Made by a program: the position numbers and the translations under genes | NCBI RefSeq assembly: GCF_020740795.1 | Contig: NC_067291.1 | Location: 18,757,780 to 18,821,779 of the forward strand | Direction of reading: 5' to 3' | DNA from: Apus apus | Taxonomy: Eukaryota > Chordata > Aves > Apodiformes > Apodidae | Length of the DNA: 64,000 bases | Notes under the pieces: generated by a model | Database searches by the model: none | Told to the model about the DNA's origin: nothing | The model's input: the letters and a program-made list of their open reading frames with translations, nothing else | Part shown: positions 43,501 to 55,400 of the stretch, in pieces | Layout: every line of letters begins with the position of its first letter | Position numbering within the stretch: position 1 is the stretch's first letter

Positions 43501-45923
43501 CTCTGATTTTGCAGCTGATGGCAGTTTTGAAAAACTTGCCTGAAAGTTTAAAAAATAAAAAAGAGCAACCAAAAGAAGGAGTCACTTTCGGTAGGTACAC
43601 ATCATCTTGAATAGAATTTGTTCTTTTTTGTTTTGTCAGCTATATATAGATATATATAGATATAGATAATTTTCTCAGTGTGGCCTCTTCACTGCTTTCT
43701 CTGGCTTAAAGTCATACTGAGGGAAAATGCTTTAGAATACTTCAGATTTACTTCATCAGTTGTTCTTTTTTTCCAGTTGTCTGTGCAATATCAAAATTAC
43801 TAATGATATCACAAAATCTGAGTGAGTTTGTTACTCTTCATGGTTGTAACACAGAAGTGTTACAGCTGTGCTTGTAAATATGTGTTAGCAGTTTGTGGTG
43901 AAGTGGGTAAATAAGAAAACAACTGAGAATAAAGTATAAACAATCCAAATGGAGGTTTTAATAAAATCTTTTCTCCAGTTGTTGTCTAAAGCACCCTGTG
44001 GCTTGATGGTAAAGCTGCCATTGGTCAGGAGAACATCAGGTTTAAATTAGGATGAAGTAGTACAGATACTTGTTTGCAAAAAGATGCTAAACAACACATG
44101 AAGTCTTCTTGTTTCTTTTTTTTCCTCCCAGCTCCTAAAATATCTATAGAAAAGAGTTGTATAAAATGGGAAGAGCAAACAGCTGCACAGATAATTCAGC
44201 TGCATCGTGCAATAGGAAGTATGGTAAGGTGCTGGCATTTTTTTAACCCTTTTCTATCCCTTAGCATGTCTGGGTTTGGTGTAGATATTTTAACTAATGA
44301 CTAAAGTTCAAGTTTAATTGTTTTAGCCACTAAAACCTAGTGGTGCTTTTAAACCCCAGCATAGTTTAGTGTTAGAGATGGAATTACAGTAGAGGAGAAT
44401 TTTATTGAACTTGATCCCAAGTGTGGAATCAGCTGAGTGGTTTTGGTTCCTTGGCTCTGAGCTTTCCACTGATACATTTGAGAGAGTTTCATGACACTCT
44501 GTCATCATGACATCTTTGCATGACATGCAGCTGAGCGGCCACTGCAGTTGGCTGCTTAACTCATTACTGCACATGCTAATGGTTTTCTTGTCAATGAGAT
44601 GAGGAAGAGCAAGGAAAGTTGGATAGAATCATGAATAAGGAAAGTATTACCTGGACATAGACCTAAATTTTCCTATAATTTGCATAAGAAAAAAACCCTA
44701 GACAGTTGTCTGGAAATTATGAAAACATTTTCAATGTATCACCTGCTTCTGTTTCCAGTTTCCTTTACAGACACTCTGGAAGGATACTACTGTTAAACTT
44801 CTGGATTTTGTGGAAGTGGATGATATCCCTGGTGTTGCTGGTATTTACTTTCAAATCAATCTGTTAAGTTAAATTTTCCTGTCTGGAAACATTGACTTGA
44901 AGATAGTAACCAGTTGTGCTAAATAACAGCTCTGAGTACTGAATTATGAAACTTGAGCTAAGTCAGTCTTTGTGATGGTGTCAAGTGAGCAGCAGGTTCT
45001 GAGAGTGTAGGATTTTAATGCTCTAAGTGGTCTGGGGGTCTCTCAGGAGGAAAAGCTGTCTTTGGGTATTGTCACTTAAACCACTTTCTGTCATAGCCTG
45101 TGAGTCTGAGAGGCCTGCAGGCCAAAGCATGCAGGGCTTGCTGGTGGTCTATGGAGGAGACAGGGAGCAGTGCCAGAGAGTGACCCTTCTCATTCTCCCC
45201 TACTTTGGGTGTAAGAAAACACAGACCACAAGGAAATAATTTTGAGAAAAATCGTTCATCAGGGTGATTATCATGCTTCAAAGAGCAGAAGTGTTTCAAA
45301 CTTTTTTGTGCTTGTTGACCTAAAAATGCAAGACAATGTTGCTTTCCTTTTAGATCAAACGTTAAATGACTGTGGAGCTGTCCCTGGTTCACTAATATAC
45401 CATAGAGTGTCCCAGACTCTGATAGCTCGTTGCAAGGTGAGTTTTCTCCATTTATTTTATGTTTACTGTCTGAAATACGAGTTTTTTAATGTTTGTGAGT
45501 TAGATTAATTATCCATCGTTATTCATTGAAGGTGTTTAGATCAGCATTAGACTTTTTATTGATAAGCTGACAGACTTTTCACTTGGAAGCAAGAATTTGA
45601 CTTGCAATTTAAACATGATGACATTAAATGTGTTCTGTAAGCCAACCTAGTGATGCCTAAAGATCATAATTTTAAGCTGTGGAAGAAACGTCCTGCCATT
45701 TATTTTTTGTTTTTATTTTTAGGAAGGTTGGGTTGGAATTAAAACAGTCGTATTGAAGAAGAAGCTAACAGCAGCTGACTTCTACAATGGATATATGCAC
45801 TCTTGGTTCCAGCAGAACTCCAGAGCAGTTCATCAGGAATGCAGGTTTCAAACACTCAAACTTAGCACAACAAAAAAGACTCTGAAAGGGAGGGAAATGT
45901 TGGCACAGGATGTAAAACAATAG
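40585..45923 (+). CDS. MTFMT: MTFMT, mitochondrial methionyl-tRNA formyltransferase (9 exons)
   Basis: The exons are 40585-40706, 41295-41507, 41941-42063, 42846-42948, 43515-43590, 44132-44223, 44759-44840, 45354-45436 and 45723-45923. All are GT/AG with consistent phases, giving 364 residues (human 389). The Arg/Ala-rich start [16 protein letters not shown] is a mitochondrial targeting sequence. [19 protein letters not shown] begins the formyltransferase fold. [17 protein letters not shown] (about 114-130) carries the catalytic Asn and His. [11 protein letters not shown] (about 153-163) carries the catalytic Asp. The C-terminal domain ([19 protein letters not shown]) binds tRNA. It formylates Met-tRNA(Met) from 10-formyl-tetrahydrofolate to start mitochondrial translation. 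All catalytic motifs are intact. The start fits the targeting peptide and lies just past the island; the whole protein aligns with human MTFMT. Confidence 0.96.
40931..41070 (-). mobile_element. CR1-like LINE 3' fragment
   Basis: The plus strand reads GGAATCACAGAGCGGCCGGG then GTTGGAAGGGAGCTCTGGAG and ATCATCTGGTCCAGG. It shares GGGAGCTCTGGAGATCA with the copy at 56.2 kb, so both belong to one CR1 subtype. It lies in MTFMT intron 1, has become GC-rich and looks old. Confidence 0.75.
43640..43670. repeat. TATAGA microsatellite
   Basis: A run of TATATAGATA units in MTFMT intron 5. Simple-sequence DNA only. Confidence 0.6.
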
Positions 45924-46132
45924 ATGTATGTAAAAATGTGGAAGATGTCTCTAAGTTCACAGTAATATAAAATATTTCAACGCCTACCTAGAACATTCAA
46001 CTTATTTAAGGACTTTCCTCCCAAAGTGGCTGATCTTGCAGTCATTTGCATGTTTTCATTGTGGGTTCCCAGTGATCCTCATTTCTCTTTCCCCATCAAG
46101 GAAGAGAATCTCTTTGAACGCTGAGGATAGTG

Positions 46133-46138
46133 AATAAA
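46133..46138 (+). terminator. MTFMT polyadenylation signal
   Basis: AATAAA lies 210 bases past the MTFMT stop. A second AATAAA follows near 46162, so two close poly(A) sites are possible. Confidence 0.55.
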
Positions 46139-46199
46139 TTCCTGTTTCCACTCTTGGGTAATAAATTTATTTTTAATACAATGTTTTCAGTTTGCCTTT

Positions 46200-49100
46200 G
46201 AGGACCTCTGGTATAATTTTCTTCGAGCACAGGTTGTGCAGTTACTGGAAATGTTAGAAATCTGTGCTTCTCTAACTCCTGTGGCTTCACAAAAGTGAGA
46301 TTCCAAGGACAGAAGCCTGTTGCATTTCCATATAATTTGTCAACTGTCTTCTCGCCTTTGATAGGATGTGTGGCAAGAGTATCTGTGCAGTGTTTTCTTA
46401 CAGCTTTGCAATACTTATCCATGGAATATTGTCTAGTGGTGGGATGGGATTTGTCTGGGATATCTGCCCTACCTTAGAGTGTCATGCTCACTGAGATTCA
46501 GGTTGCCCAGTATGATTTCCTTCCAGTTCTTAATCCCTCTGAAGAAATTTGCAGTTGACACTGAGGATGGAGGGAAATCTTGTCATGTGGAATGTTAGAA
46601 TCATTCTTGGTTAATGGAAAGTTAAATAAAATTTATCTTTTTTCCTTTTTTTTTCCCTGTGCTCTTAATCCAATGATCCTTGCCAACTGCTTAATTACAT
46701 TTGTCTTCCTGCATGTTCTCATTGTATTGTCTGAATCTACTGGCATTTTCACTGTGCTGGAGCTCAGTTTCAATAAGTCTCAGATTTAGAAAGTGACTAA
46801 ATGGAATATTCCCATTTTATTCTACTCTGAGGTACTATTTCAATCTCCCATGAATGTCAGGTGTTTGGTTTTAGTCACCTGCATGTGATGTGAGCACATT
46901 GTTTTGCCATCTTTTACATTCAGAAAAGAAAAATTTACTTGGTGTATTTGCTATTCAATGCAGGTGACTTGTTTTAGTCTCATTGATTGTGTTTCTCATC
47001 TAGAAACTTGTCATTCACCTTGTTCCGTAGTTTCCTACCTTTCCTATTGAATCCTGTCAATTGCCATCTCTTCCTGGTTGTTTTCCTATCTCAGGATGTA
47101 TCCCACTTAGTATTTGTGAGCCATCCCTCCAGAAGAATTGTCCTACTCTCATATTTTCTCTCAGATGAGAGAGGTTTTTACCTGAGATCTAATCCAAGCT
47201 TTTCCTCAACCTGCTGTTGGTTAATGGCGCAAATAGAAAGGAACATCTCATGGGGAGAACCCCAAAACTGATGACTCTTACTTTCTTGTCTTAGAATTAC
47301 TGTAGCACTGAGAGGATTACAGCAAAGAGAAGACTGGTCAGATCTTAGGAGCTGCCCCAGTGTTACTTGCTCAATTTATTCTGAACTGTAGTAGTATTTT
47401 TCTGAACACTAGTGTGGTCAAAGCGAAGCCACTGAAGCTGTTCACGCGTGGGGAGGCACTGTTCTGTTGGCTTCATATTTGCAGCATTATCACTGAAATT
47501 TTGGAAGCCTCAAAAGGAAAAAAACAAGGAACAAATTGCAGGAGTTGTGTAGGGGGGTGTTACACTGGTTCTGTTTTGCTCATGGCTTTTCCGCTCTTCC
47601 TTTTGGCTCTTCAGGCTTTCCTGTCTTTTCAGGCACTCACGTCTGGAACTTAAAATTTAAGTCAGGTGTTGAATTGGTGAGACATACCAAGGTGACAGGA
47701 GCTTGATGTGCTTGAGTGTGACTCAGTGAATGGAAGCAAACAAAAAGATCTAGAAAAACGTGTTACATAATGGGCATTAAAATGTTTCTGAAGAAGCATC
47801 TGTTAAAGCAGATGCTGCTGTATTTTTCTTTCTTTACCATTGGTCCAACAATTAATCTGCCTCTGACAGGTTTTTCAGAACACATGATCCTCCAAGAAAT
47901 CCAACCCTATGAATCAGCATCAAAAACTGGAACCAAGAGTAAGGTGGAAGTCAGGCTCCTGTGGTGCATTCCTCTTGTCTCTGACCGCAGACCCAAGGGC
48001 GCAGTTTGTGCTGCAGAAGCTATAAAACCAGCAAGTTTGTTTTCCAAGCACAGGATGTATTTTTGTGCTTTGCTCTTCCACCTACTGCTTGCCAAGGTTC
48101 TGAGGTCATTTTGGTTTTGCTCAGATCGCTCTGTGAAAGGTTTGTCACCACTTTATGCCAACTGAAAGGATAATGGGTGGGGTTTTCATGGGGATGGTGG
48201 GTGGGTTTGGGGGGTTTCTGGGGTTTGTTTCATCACTGGTCTCAGTTGCATGGCTGCTTGCCGTGTGTTATCCCAGCTGGAGCTTCTGGGAATCAGTTAT
48301 TTTTAAAGAACACTCATAGGCATCACCAGAATTCAAATATGCAGTGTTTGCTGAGATTAAAAACATTTTCTCTAAAGTTTCTTCTCCGTAGACGGGATTT
48401 TTTTGACATGAATCAGCTGCGTGGTGGGAGTTTGGCCTCAGGCATGGGTTGTATCAGAAGCTGAATTAGCAGAGAAATGAGTATACAAAAATAGAAGGCC
48501 ACTCAAAACCCCATCACCACAATTTATAGATAATTTTAAGCAGAAATGACAGAGAATGTTGGACTTCGGAGACATGTTAGTCATGTTAGCATGGGTGGAC
48601 CCAACTTTTCTGAGGCACCAGGTCCCTGGGCACCAAAGAGACCTTGCAGGGTAATTTGTACATCTCGCTCACAGTTCTAGATTGCAGCTTGTGTGAGGTG
48701 TGTTGCTGTTGGTCATTGCTGGCAGTAATTTCAGTTCTAATTAAAGCATAAAGCAACAGTGAAGAGTGTCTTTGGGGGAGTTGAAGGTGGCATGTGCTCA
48801 GCAACCCTGTAGGTGGTGCTCGCTGCATCTCGTCTAGGGGAAAACCAAGATCAGCTGGGCAGCAGATCGTGAAAATCTGGTACAGAGCATCTTCAGTTCT
48901 TTAATACCAAATAATCTCTAAACCATATTGTAGCCAGGATACCTATACTTGTAACTTAATCCTTTGATCTGTGCAGAGTTTGCTTTAAGGCTTCTCAGAA
49001 TTGCTTTCTGTGTGAGAGGTTATCAAAGATTAGACAGTTCTTCATTACTTAACAGTTAATGTCCTAGCTCTGAGTAGGCACAGGTTTACTCCATTTGTTT

Positions 49101-51800
49101 CATGGAAGGAAAAAGGGTAAGATTGAATTACTTTTTTATGGAGGAAATATTTGGTATGCTATTTTTTACATGGTGGAGAAGCTTTAAAGGGAATTGGTGT
49201 TCCCCAGGCAGCTGTTAGCCAAAATGTCTCTTTGGAAACTTTGCTTTCACCTAGCTCTGTAGGGATTTAACTCAGTAGGTAATGAAAATCTTGATTATTT
49301 TTGCAGAACAGACAAAACAAAATTGGGGCTTTCACTGATGAGGTGTGGAATAGCATGTCAGGGTTGACTCTGGAACATAGACATGGTGACTCAATCCCCA
49401 GTGCTGCTGCTGAGGTCAGGTACAGCCACGCTAGCAACTTGAAAGTAATACTAGCAAAATAAACCAGCTGTTCCCCTCTTGGAGGAGAGACGGAAAGTAG
49501 CAGAGGTGTTCAGAGACCCAGCATCTGCTGTGGCACAGTTTAAGATAATTGAAGACAATTTACTGATAGAACTGCGAAATGTTTGGGCACCAGAAGGGCT
49601 GTGGTGTTGGATAGGGATTTCAAATAAATGTTAGAGGGAGTGATATTTCCTAGGTTGCTGGTGACTCGCAGTTAGATGCATCTGTTTCATGATCTGAAAC
49701 ATCACTACTCTGCCTGCTTCCTAGGAAACTTCTTTATTCCTGTTTTTTGCGGAATAAATTACAAATAAACAAAAAGTGACTAATGTAGGAGTAGCTGAGT
49801 CTTTAAAAGGTTGATTGCAAAATCATTGAATAATTTGAAGGTTGAGACTAGACAAGAATATCTCTCCTTTTGTTTATCCCAACCACTGATGGCTTGTTAG
49901 CTTCTGGGAAGTAATATTTTCCCTTTCTTAATAACAGGAGGAGGGGTAGGTCACCTGATTAATGTGAATGTTGGAGACTCGGTGACCTTAATGGAAGATG
50001 GATGTTCGGGAGCCAGGTCTCCTGCTTCAGCCTGTTTCTCAAAGTTGGTGGTCCAAAGGCTAAAGCAGAGGGAGGAGCTGAGTCCCAGCCTTCCTGCATT
50101 CCTGTAGCTGATGCTCTCTTTTGAAATGTGGGAGGGTGGGTTAGGTTTCAGGTTGCAGAAAGGACACTGCTGTACACTGACTGCAAACACAGGCTGGAGA
50201 GGTCAGAACTGGCAGTGAACTAGAGCATAAAACTTGTGCGAGTGGTGGGTGCCAGGGCCTGCTGTAGTTTTTTCTCCTGTATAAGCATTTCTGAATGTAT
50301 TTAGCATAGTGGCATATCAGTAATGACCAAGTGTTAGCACTGAGTGGTGGTTGTTTTCTGTTGACAGTGCTTAAGCACCCGTGTTTGAAACCTCTCTGTC
50401 TTGTTCTGTGTCCCGTGTTCTCTGCCAGCAGCCTCCTCTGAGAGCTCAGGGCCTCGTCCTCCAAGTTGGAGTTAAGCTGCAGTGGGGGACAGTTGGGGAA
50501 ACTTGGAGAGCTTCTTTCTGTTCCAGGCTGTAGGGCTGTGACCATTTAATTCCAGTTAAACAGACGTGTCTCTGCAAAAGGAAGAGCCCTGCACTCTGCA
50601 GTGTTTGGCCCTGGCAAGCCCACAGACAGCACAGGGACGAGATCCCCAGCCTGCTTTCATCCATGTACCTCCTGGGCTTGTTTGGAGAAGTCATTTGTGT
50701 TATTTCATCCTCAAAGTGATGAAACTAAGTTTGGGATTTGGCTGTCTGTCTGCAGAGGAGGAGGGAAGCAGAGGGAAGAGACATTTCTCTGCCAGCATAA
50801 GCCAAGAGCTGTGTGGGAAGGCCCAAGCTAATGCTCCCCACTGGCTGCCTTGGCCCTGGCTCACGCCAGGCTCTTGCTGCAGACTAGACACAAAAGAAAA
50901 CACACAGAGTCTAAATTCATCGGTATGAAGAAGATGTGCCAGAGTATTCCACAGCTCTTCCTTTTCTGCTTCTCTTTGATAACTCAATTTGCATAAATGC
51001 ATGGATTATTAAGACCTTTTCCTGCCTTTTAAAGTATGATTCAGGCTGCAGAGGCACTCCATCCCATACCTTCATAGCCGTAGGAGAGGGAAATCCATGT
51101 TTGAGCATGTGTTTGAATTCCAGTTTTTATCCAGTTGCATGCCCACCTTTTTGTGATCTTTTGGTGGCAATTATGGTGTTATTGCTAGTGGTGTGTTTGG
51201 ATATAAATACTGCTTGTTTTCTGTGCTGGTGAGGTCCTTAGTTCTGTGCTAGAAATAGTGGGGGTTTGGTAGGGCAACTTAATGGGTCACTGCCTGTCTG
51301 ACCCCTTCTGTGGCCATCCCTACCTTCAGCTCAGGGCAGCTTCTTGCCCAGCAGTGTCCTGCTCGCTGCTCCTGAGTGTGAGCCTGTCCCCTCCCTGTCT
51401 TTGCAGCTCCCAGCCTTGCTCTGCATAGCCTGGTATCCCATCATCCTTAAAGCAGAAGTTTCCAGCCCTCTTCTCCCCCCGCTGTGTCCTTCTCTGGGAG
51501 GTTGCCATCTCCTTCATTCATCCCTTGCCCTGACCTGCTCACCTGCTTCTCCAGCACTGTTGCTGCCTGTCCAGATCTCTAGCTGGGGCCAGATTTCCCA
51601 ACGACTGCAGCATGCCATGACCAAGCCCAGGACCTGGAGGAGCACCACCTACCCACCAGACCCCTCCCCAGACCTAAGATCAGGCTCACATTGATAAAGC
51701 TGTGACCTGCTTGTGAACAGAAAGGTGACATTTTGCAGGTTGTTTGGTCAGCTCTACCCATTGGGCCTGTCAAACACAAAAGCAACACAGCTTTTTCAAA
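46200..51800. other. MTFMT-CILP interval, no gene recognised
   Basis: About 5.6 kb between two convergent genes. All ORFs are short, frame-mixed and without recognisable similarity. No tRNA, clear repeat family or CpG island is seen. By comparison with the human order it should hold one edge of the gene-block inversion described in the findings. Confidence 0.5.
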
Positions 51801-51816
51801 GTTTAAAAATGACTTT

Positions 51817-51823
51817 TTTTATT
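51817..51823 (-). terminator. Candidate CILP polyadenylation signal
   Basis: The minus strand reads AATAAA (TTTATT on plus), about 630 bases past the CILP stop. A closer minus-strand AATAAA lies near 52072-52077. Either could end the CILP mRNA. Confidence 0.4.
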
Positions 51824-52454
51824 AACCTACCCTATCATAGAGCATGGATGTTCTTGTCAAATAATACAAGGAGCAAGAGAAAACTTAATTTTATCCATGT
51901 GGAGCCTACAAAGCCTCTTGGCTTCTCCGTGCTATCAAGCATGTGAGTTTTTAGAAATGCAGCAGCCAGTAGTTTAGCTTGAATATAGTCATTCTAAAAC
52001 AAGCTAGAAATAAATAAAATACTTACATTTCAAGTACAAAACCTTGCAGTTGAATTCAGTATGAGGGAATCAATTTATTCCTGTTCATGTTACCAACTAT
52101 TGTACAGGTACTTGGGCTGGCAAAGTCTGCAGATGCAGAACAGAAAAATGTTTATGCACATGACTTGAGTTGTGTGTTTAGTCTTCCCTTCAGGCTATCA
52201 CATGAAGCTCTGTAATGTCAGGCAAAAAGAAGATTTTTATGGGGGCCTTTAATAAGACACCAACCCACCACGGCTGCTGGCCCCCAGTTTTTCTCTATGT
52301 CTTTCCTTTCCGGTGTGTGGGGGGGAAAAAGTGCACTTTATGTCTCAAAATAATGACACCTACCAGCTTTGAATTGGGTTATGAGCAGGTAGATGATACT
52401 TTCAAATGACATTTAATCAAGTGTGACTGACTTTACCGAGGCTCCTGTGCAGCT

Positions 52455-55400
52455 CTAGTATGGGAGGGGACGTTGACCTCTGATGGGGGTCCTGCCTTGG
52501 GTGGGCTGGCGGCTCACTGGCCTTTGGTACACAGGGCTCTGCCCTGGCAGAACCAGCATGGATTGCTGACCCGAGTTCCTCTGAGACTGGAAGATGCTTT
52601 GCTCCGCTGCGCTCCTCTCTGAACAGGTGAAAGTCAACCCAACGCCGACGTTGCTCTTCATGGTTCTGGAGGTGCCATCAGACGTGCCATCGAAACATCT
52701 GCCCAGGGCAATTTCCTTGGCGATCCTGGGGTCTTGGTCGGTGACGGTGTAGATGCCGTAGTTGTGTCCCAGGGGGTCGAGAGGAGCCAGCATCGTGTAC
52801 TCGCTGGAGTCGTTGTTGGTAGCCATGGGGAGGTGGTTCACCAGGTACTCATGGAGCATGCTGTTGACGCTCTCTCGGCGGCAGCTGCCTTGGGGCACCA
52901 CTTTGACGAGCGTGCGGTCCACGCGGTCTTGGTCGAAGAGCATCCCACTGCACTTGAACTCCAGGCAGGCTGCTGACACGTCCGGCTGCTGGAGGTCACG
53001 GGTGCTGCGGACATCCCGGATGCCGTAGAGCTTGCCAATGGTACGTGGGTGCGTCCCACCCATGTTACGAGACCTCACGTTCACCTCTTGGGGTCCGTTT
53101 ATTTTTACTTTAATGTAGCAGGCCCTAAATTCCATGGGCTTCGGCCACCACGCCAGGTAGTCATCGGTCCAGCTCATGAGGTCGTCTTCACTGAAGGGGA
53201 CAGTGTTGTAGTCATACCTGTCTCCTTCTATCCGGTAAAACCTGAAGTGAGCAGCGCTGTGTGGAGCTTCCTCACATTCTCTCAGGTTTTCATAGGCATA
53301 AATAGGGCCATTGTTCTCATCTGGGGAATTAGGGCTTGGTTTGGCCATGTTAATGCTGAACGCTGTTTTCTTTGTGCTGGAGTCCTCATGGTCTGTTCTC
53401 CTGTAGTTGAGCTTGTTGAGGTATGGCTGTGGGACTCCGATAGCGTTAGGGTTGAGTTTGGGAGCAGAGGAGACAGCTTCAAGCTCTTCGCCCCCCAAGC
53501 TGGCCAAGATATAAGCTGCATAGGCCTTGGGGTTTTGGTCATCGCAGAAGGCGGGCACGCAGGCGCCGTTGGGACCAGTGACCACGCTGTCAAAACGGCC
53601 CCATGCTCTGGGGTTGGAGGAGAACCCTGGCTCTGGCTCTGTGTTGATAACAGAAATCACAACCCCTTGGATCTGCTCACTTTGCAGAAACCTCTCACTT
53701 CTGTAAGCCCGGATTTTGATGTAGCACCGCCTGCTCTCAGGGACATCCAGGTTAAAAAGCCGCCTTTCTTTGATCTCCATGTTCCCTACCAAAAAAGTTC
53801 TCTCCTCCCTTTTTCGCCGTCTGCTTTTCTCAAGGTTGAAGTCCCCTTCTTCCTCCCATAATCCTGTTTCTGGGTTCAGTGACCAAAGCTTCATCTCTTG
53901 CAGGTGCTCTGGCATCTTGACCTGAGCAGCATCCAAGTGAACTTTCACTGCCTCTGCATTAAGAGACTCGGATCCCTGTTCGTCAGTGAAGTCCACAGAA
54001 AACATGCCGTACGTACGGAGCGGAAACACGTCTCCTTCCTCATCTATAAAGTTCAGGTCGCTTGGTGTCACAGGGGCTGTGGAGATGTTTCTTGGGTCCA
54101 GAAACGTCACACTGGCTTTCACTTTCCCTCTGTAGGCCTCTCCGTTTTTCCTATAAAACGCATCAGGAGGGATTTCTAATTCAGCAATGGGATCATCTTC
54201 CGTTTCTCCCAAGGAAATCACGTTGGTTTCAGCGGATTCCAGCGTAACAGGGGCTTGCTTTCTCAGTAGCTTGATCTCATGGAACACAGCACCTCCATTT
54301 TCCTTGAAGGGCAGAACTTTTGTTGTGTTCACAAACTTCTGCAGCCGATCAACAAAAGTTAGAACCAGCCTCTCCGTGTCTGCTGGGACTTGGATGGAGA
54401 AGGTTCCCTTGTAGCCGGTCATACTCACTCTCTTGTTGCCCATGTAGATGTGGCCAAACCTCAGTGGCTCACCATTATCTGCTGCTGTGGCTCTGCCTCG
54501 AACCGTTATTTTGGTTTCGGTGCATTTTTTGCAGCCACATTCTATGACAACTTTAGTGGGGAGCACATACCCATTGCAGGAGATGTCTCTGGTTTCCATC
54601 CTGGACACCCCACAGCAGTAGGAGACGTTGTCCTTACACCGGAGTCCCTTATCCAGCTTCCCAGCACAGGTCTTTGCTGGGCACTTGCCCACGTCGTAGT
54701 AGAAGGAGTTGGTTGCTTTTTGGAAGCAGTCGTGGGGAAGTCGGATGAGGTGGCTCTGGGGCTGGGAGTTGCAGGCTGCCTCCTGTCTTCCTGTTGAACA
54801 GGATTTCTTAATGAGCAGCATGAAATAATTGTACAGTCACTGCTATGTGGTCTGAAACACTCAGTGCTAAACTTCTAATAGTAGCAAGGTTTTTGCAGCC
54901 ATAAACCAGGTGTTTGCAGGATTTGGGTTAGCTGAATTCATCTGGCCTCTGTTTGGAGCAGCAGGTGCTCAGCTTTGACTTTTGGTACCTGATAAAGAGC
55001 AGTGCTGCTTGCTGGAGTGTCCCAACTCCTGCTTACCCACCACTGCCATCCAGTCCACCCACAGTTAGATGTTCTGCAGCTGCCCAGCTTTTTGGCTAGG
55101 GACAGAGCAAAACGTGTCCCAAGGTTTAAAAAAATCACCCTAAACAAACAAATATTCATGTCTGGCAGCAAGGGCAGTGAGAAATCTGATGAAACCAGCA
55201 GCCTGAGCTTGGCAGGTCACCTGCAATCCAGAGCTCCAATTTGTAGAGAGCATCTGGTTCATAACCAGCTCACGCAAGCTTATCTGCAAGCAGATGCATG
55301 AAATAAATGCCAAATATTTGTCTTGCGACTTTTCTTTGCCACGTGTATCACCATTTCTGGTTTCTGGCCCCTGCTGCCTTCCCAGCTCCTTGGGGAGCAT

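Noticed and set aside
46987-51694. Several 80-130 codon ORFs between MTFMT and CILP considered as a gene
   Set aside because: No domain, no consistent splice structure and no similarity to any family I know; lengths are as expected by chance.
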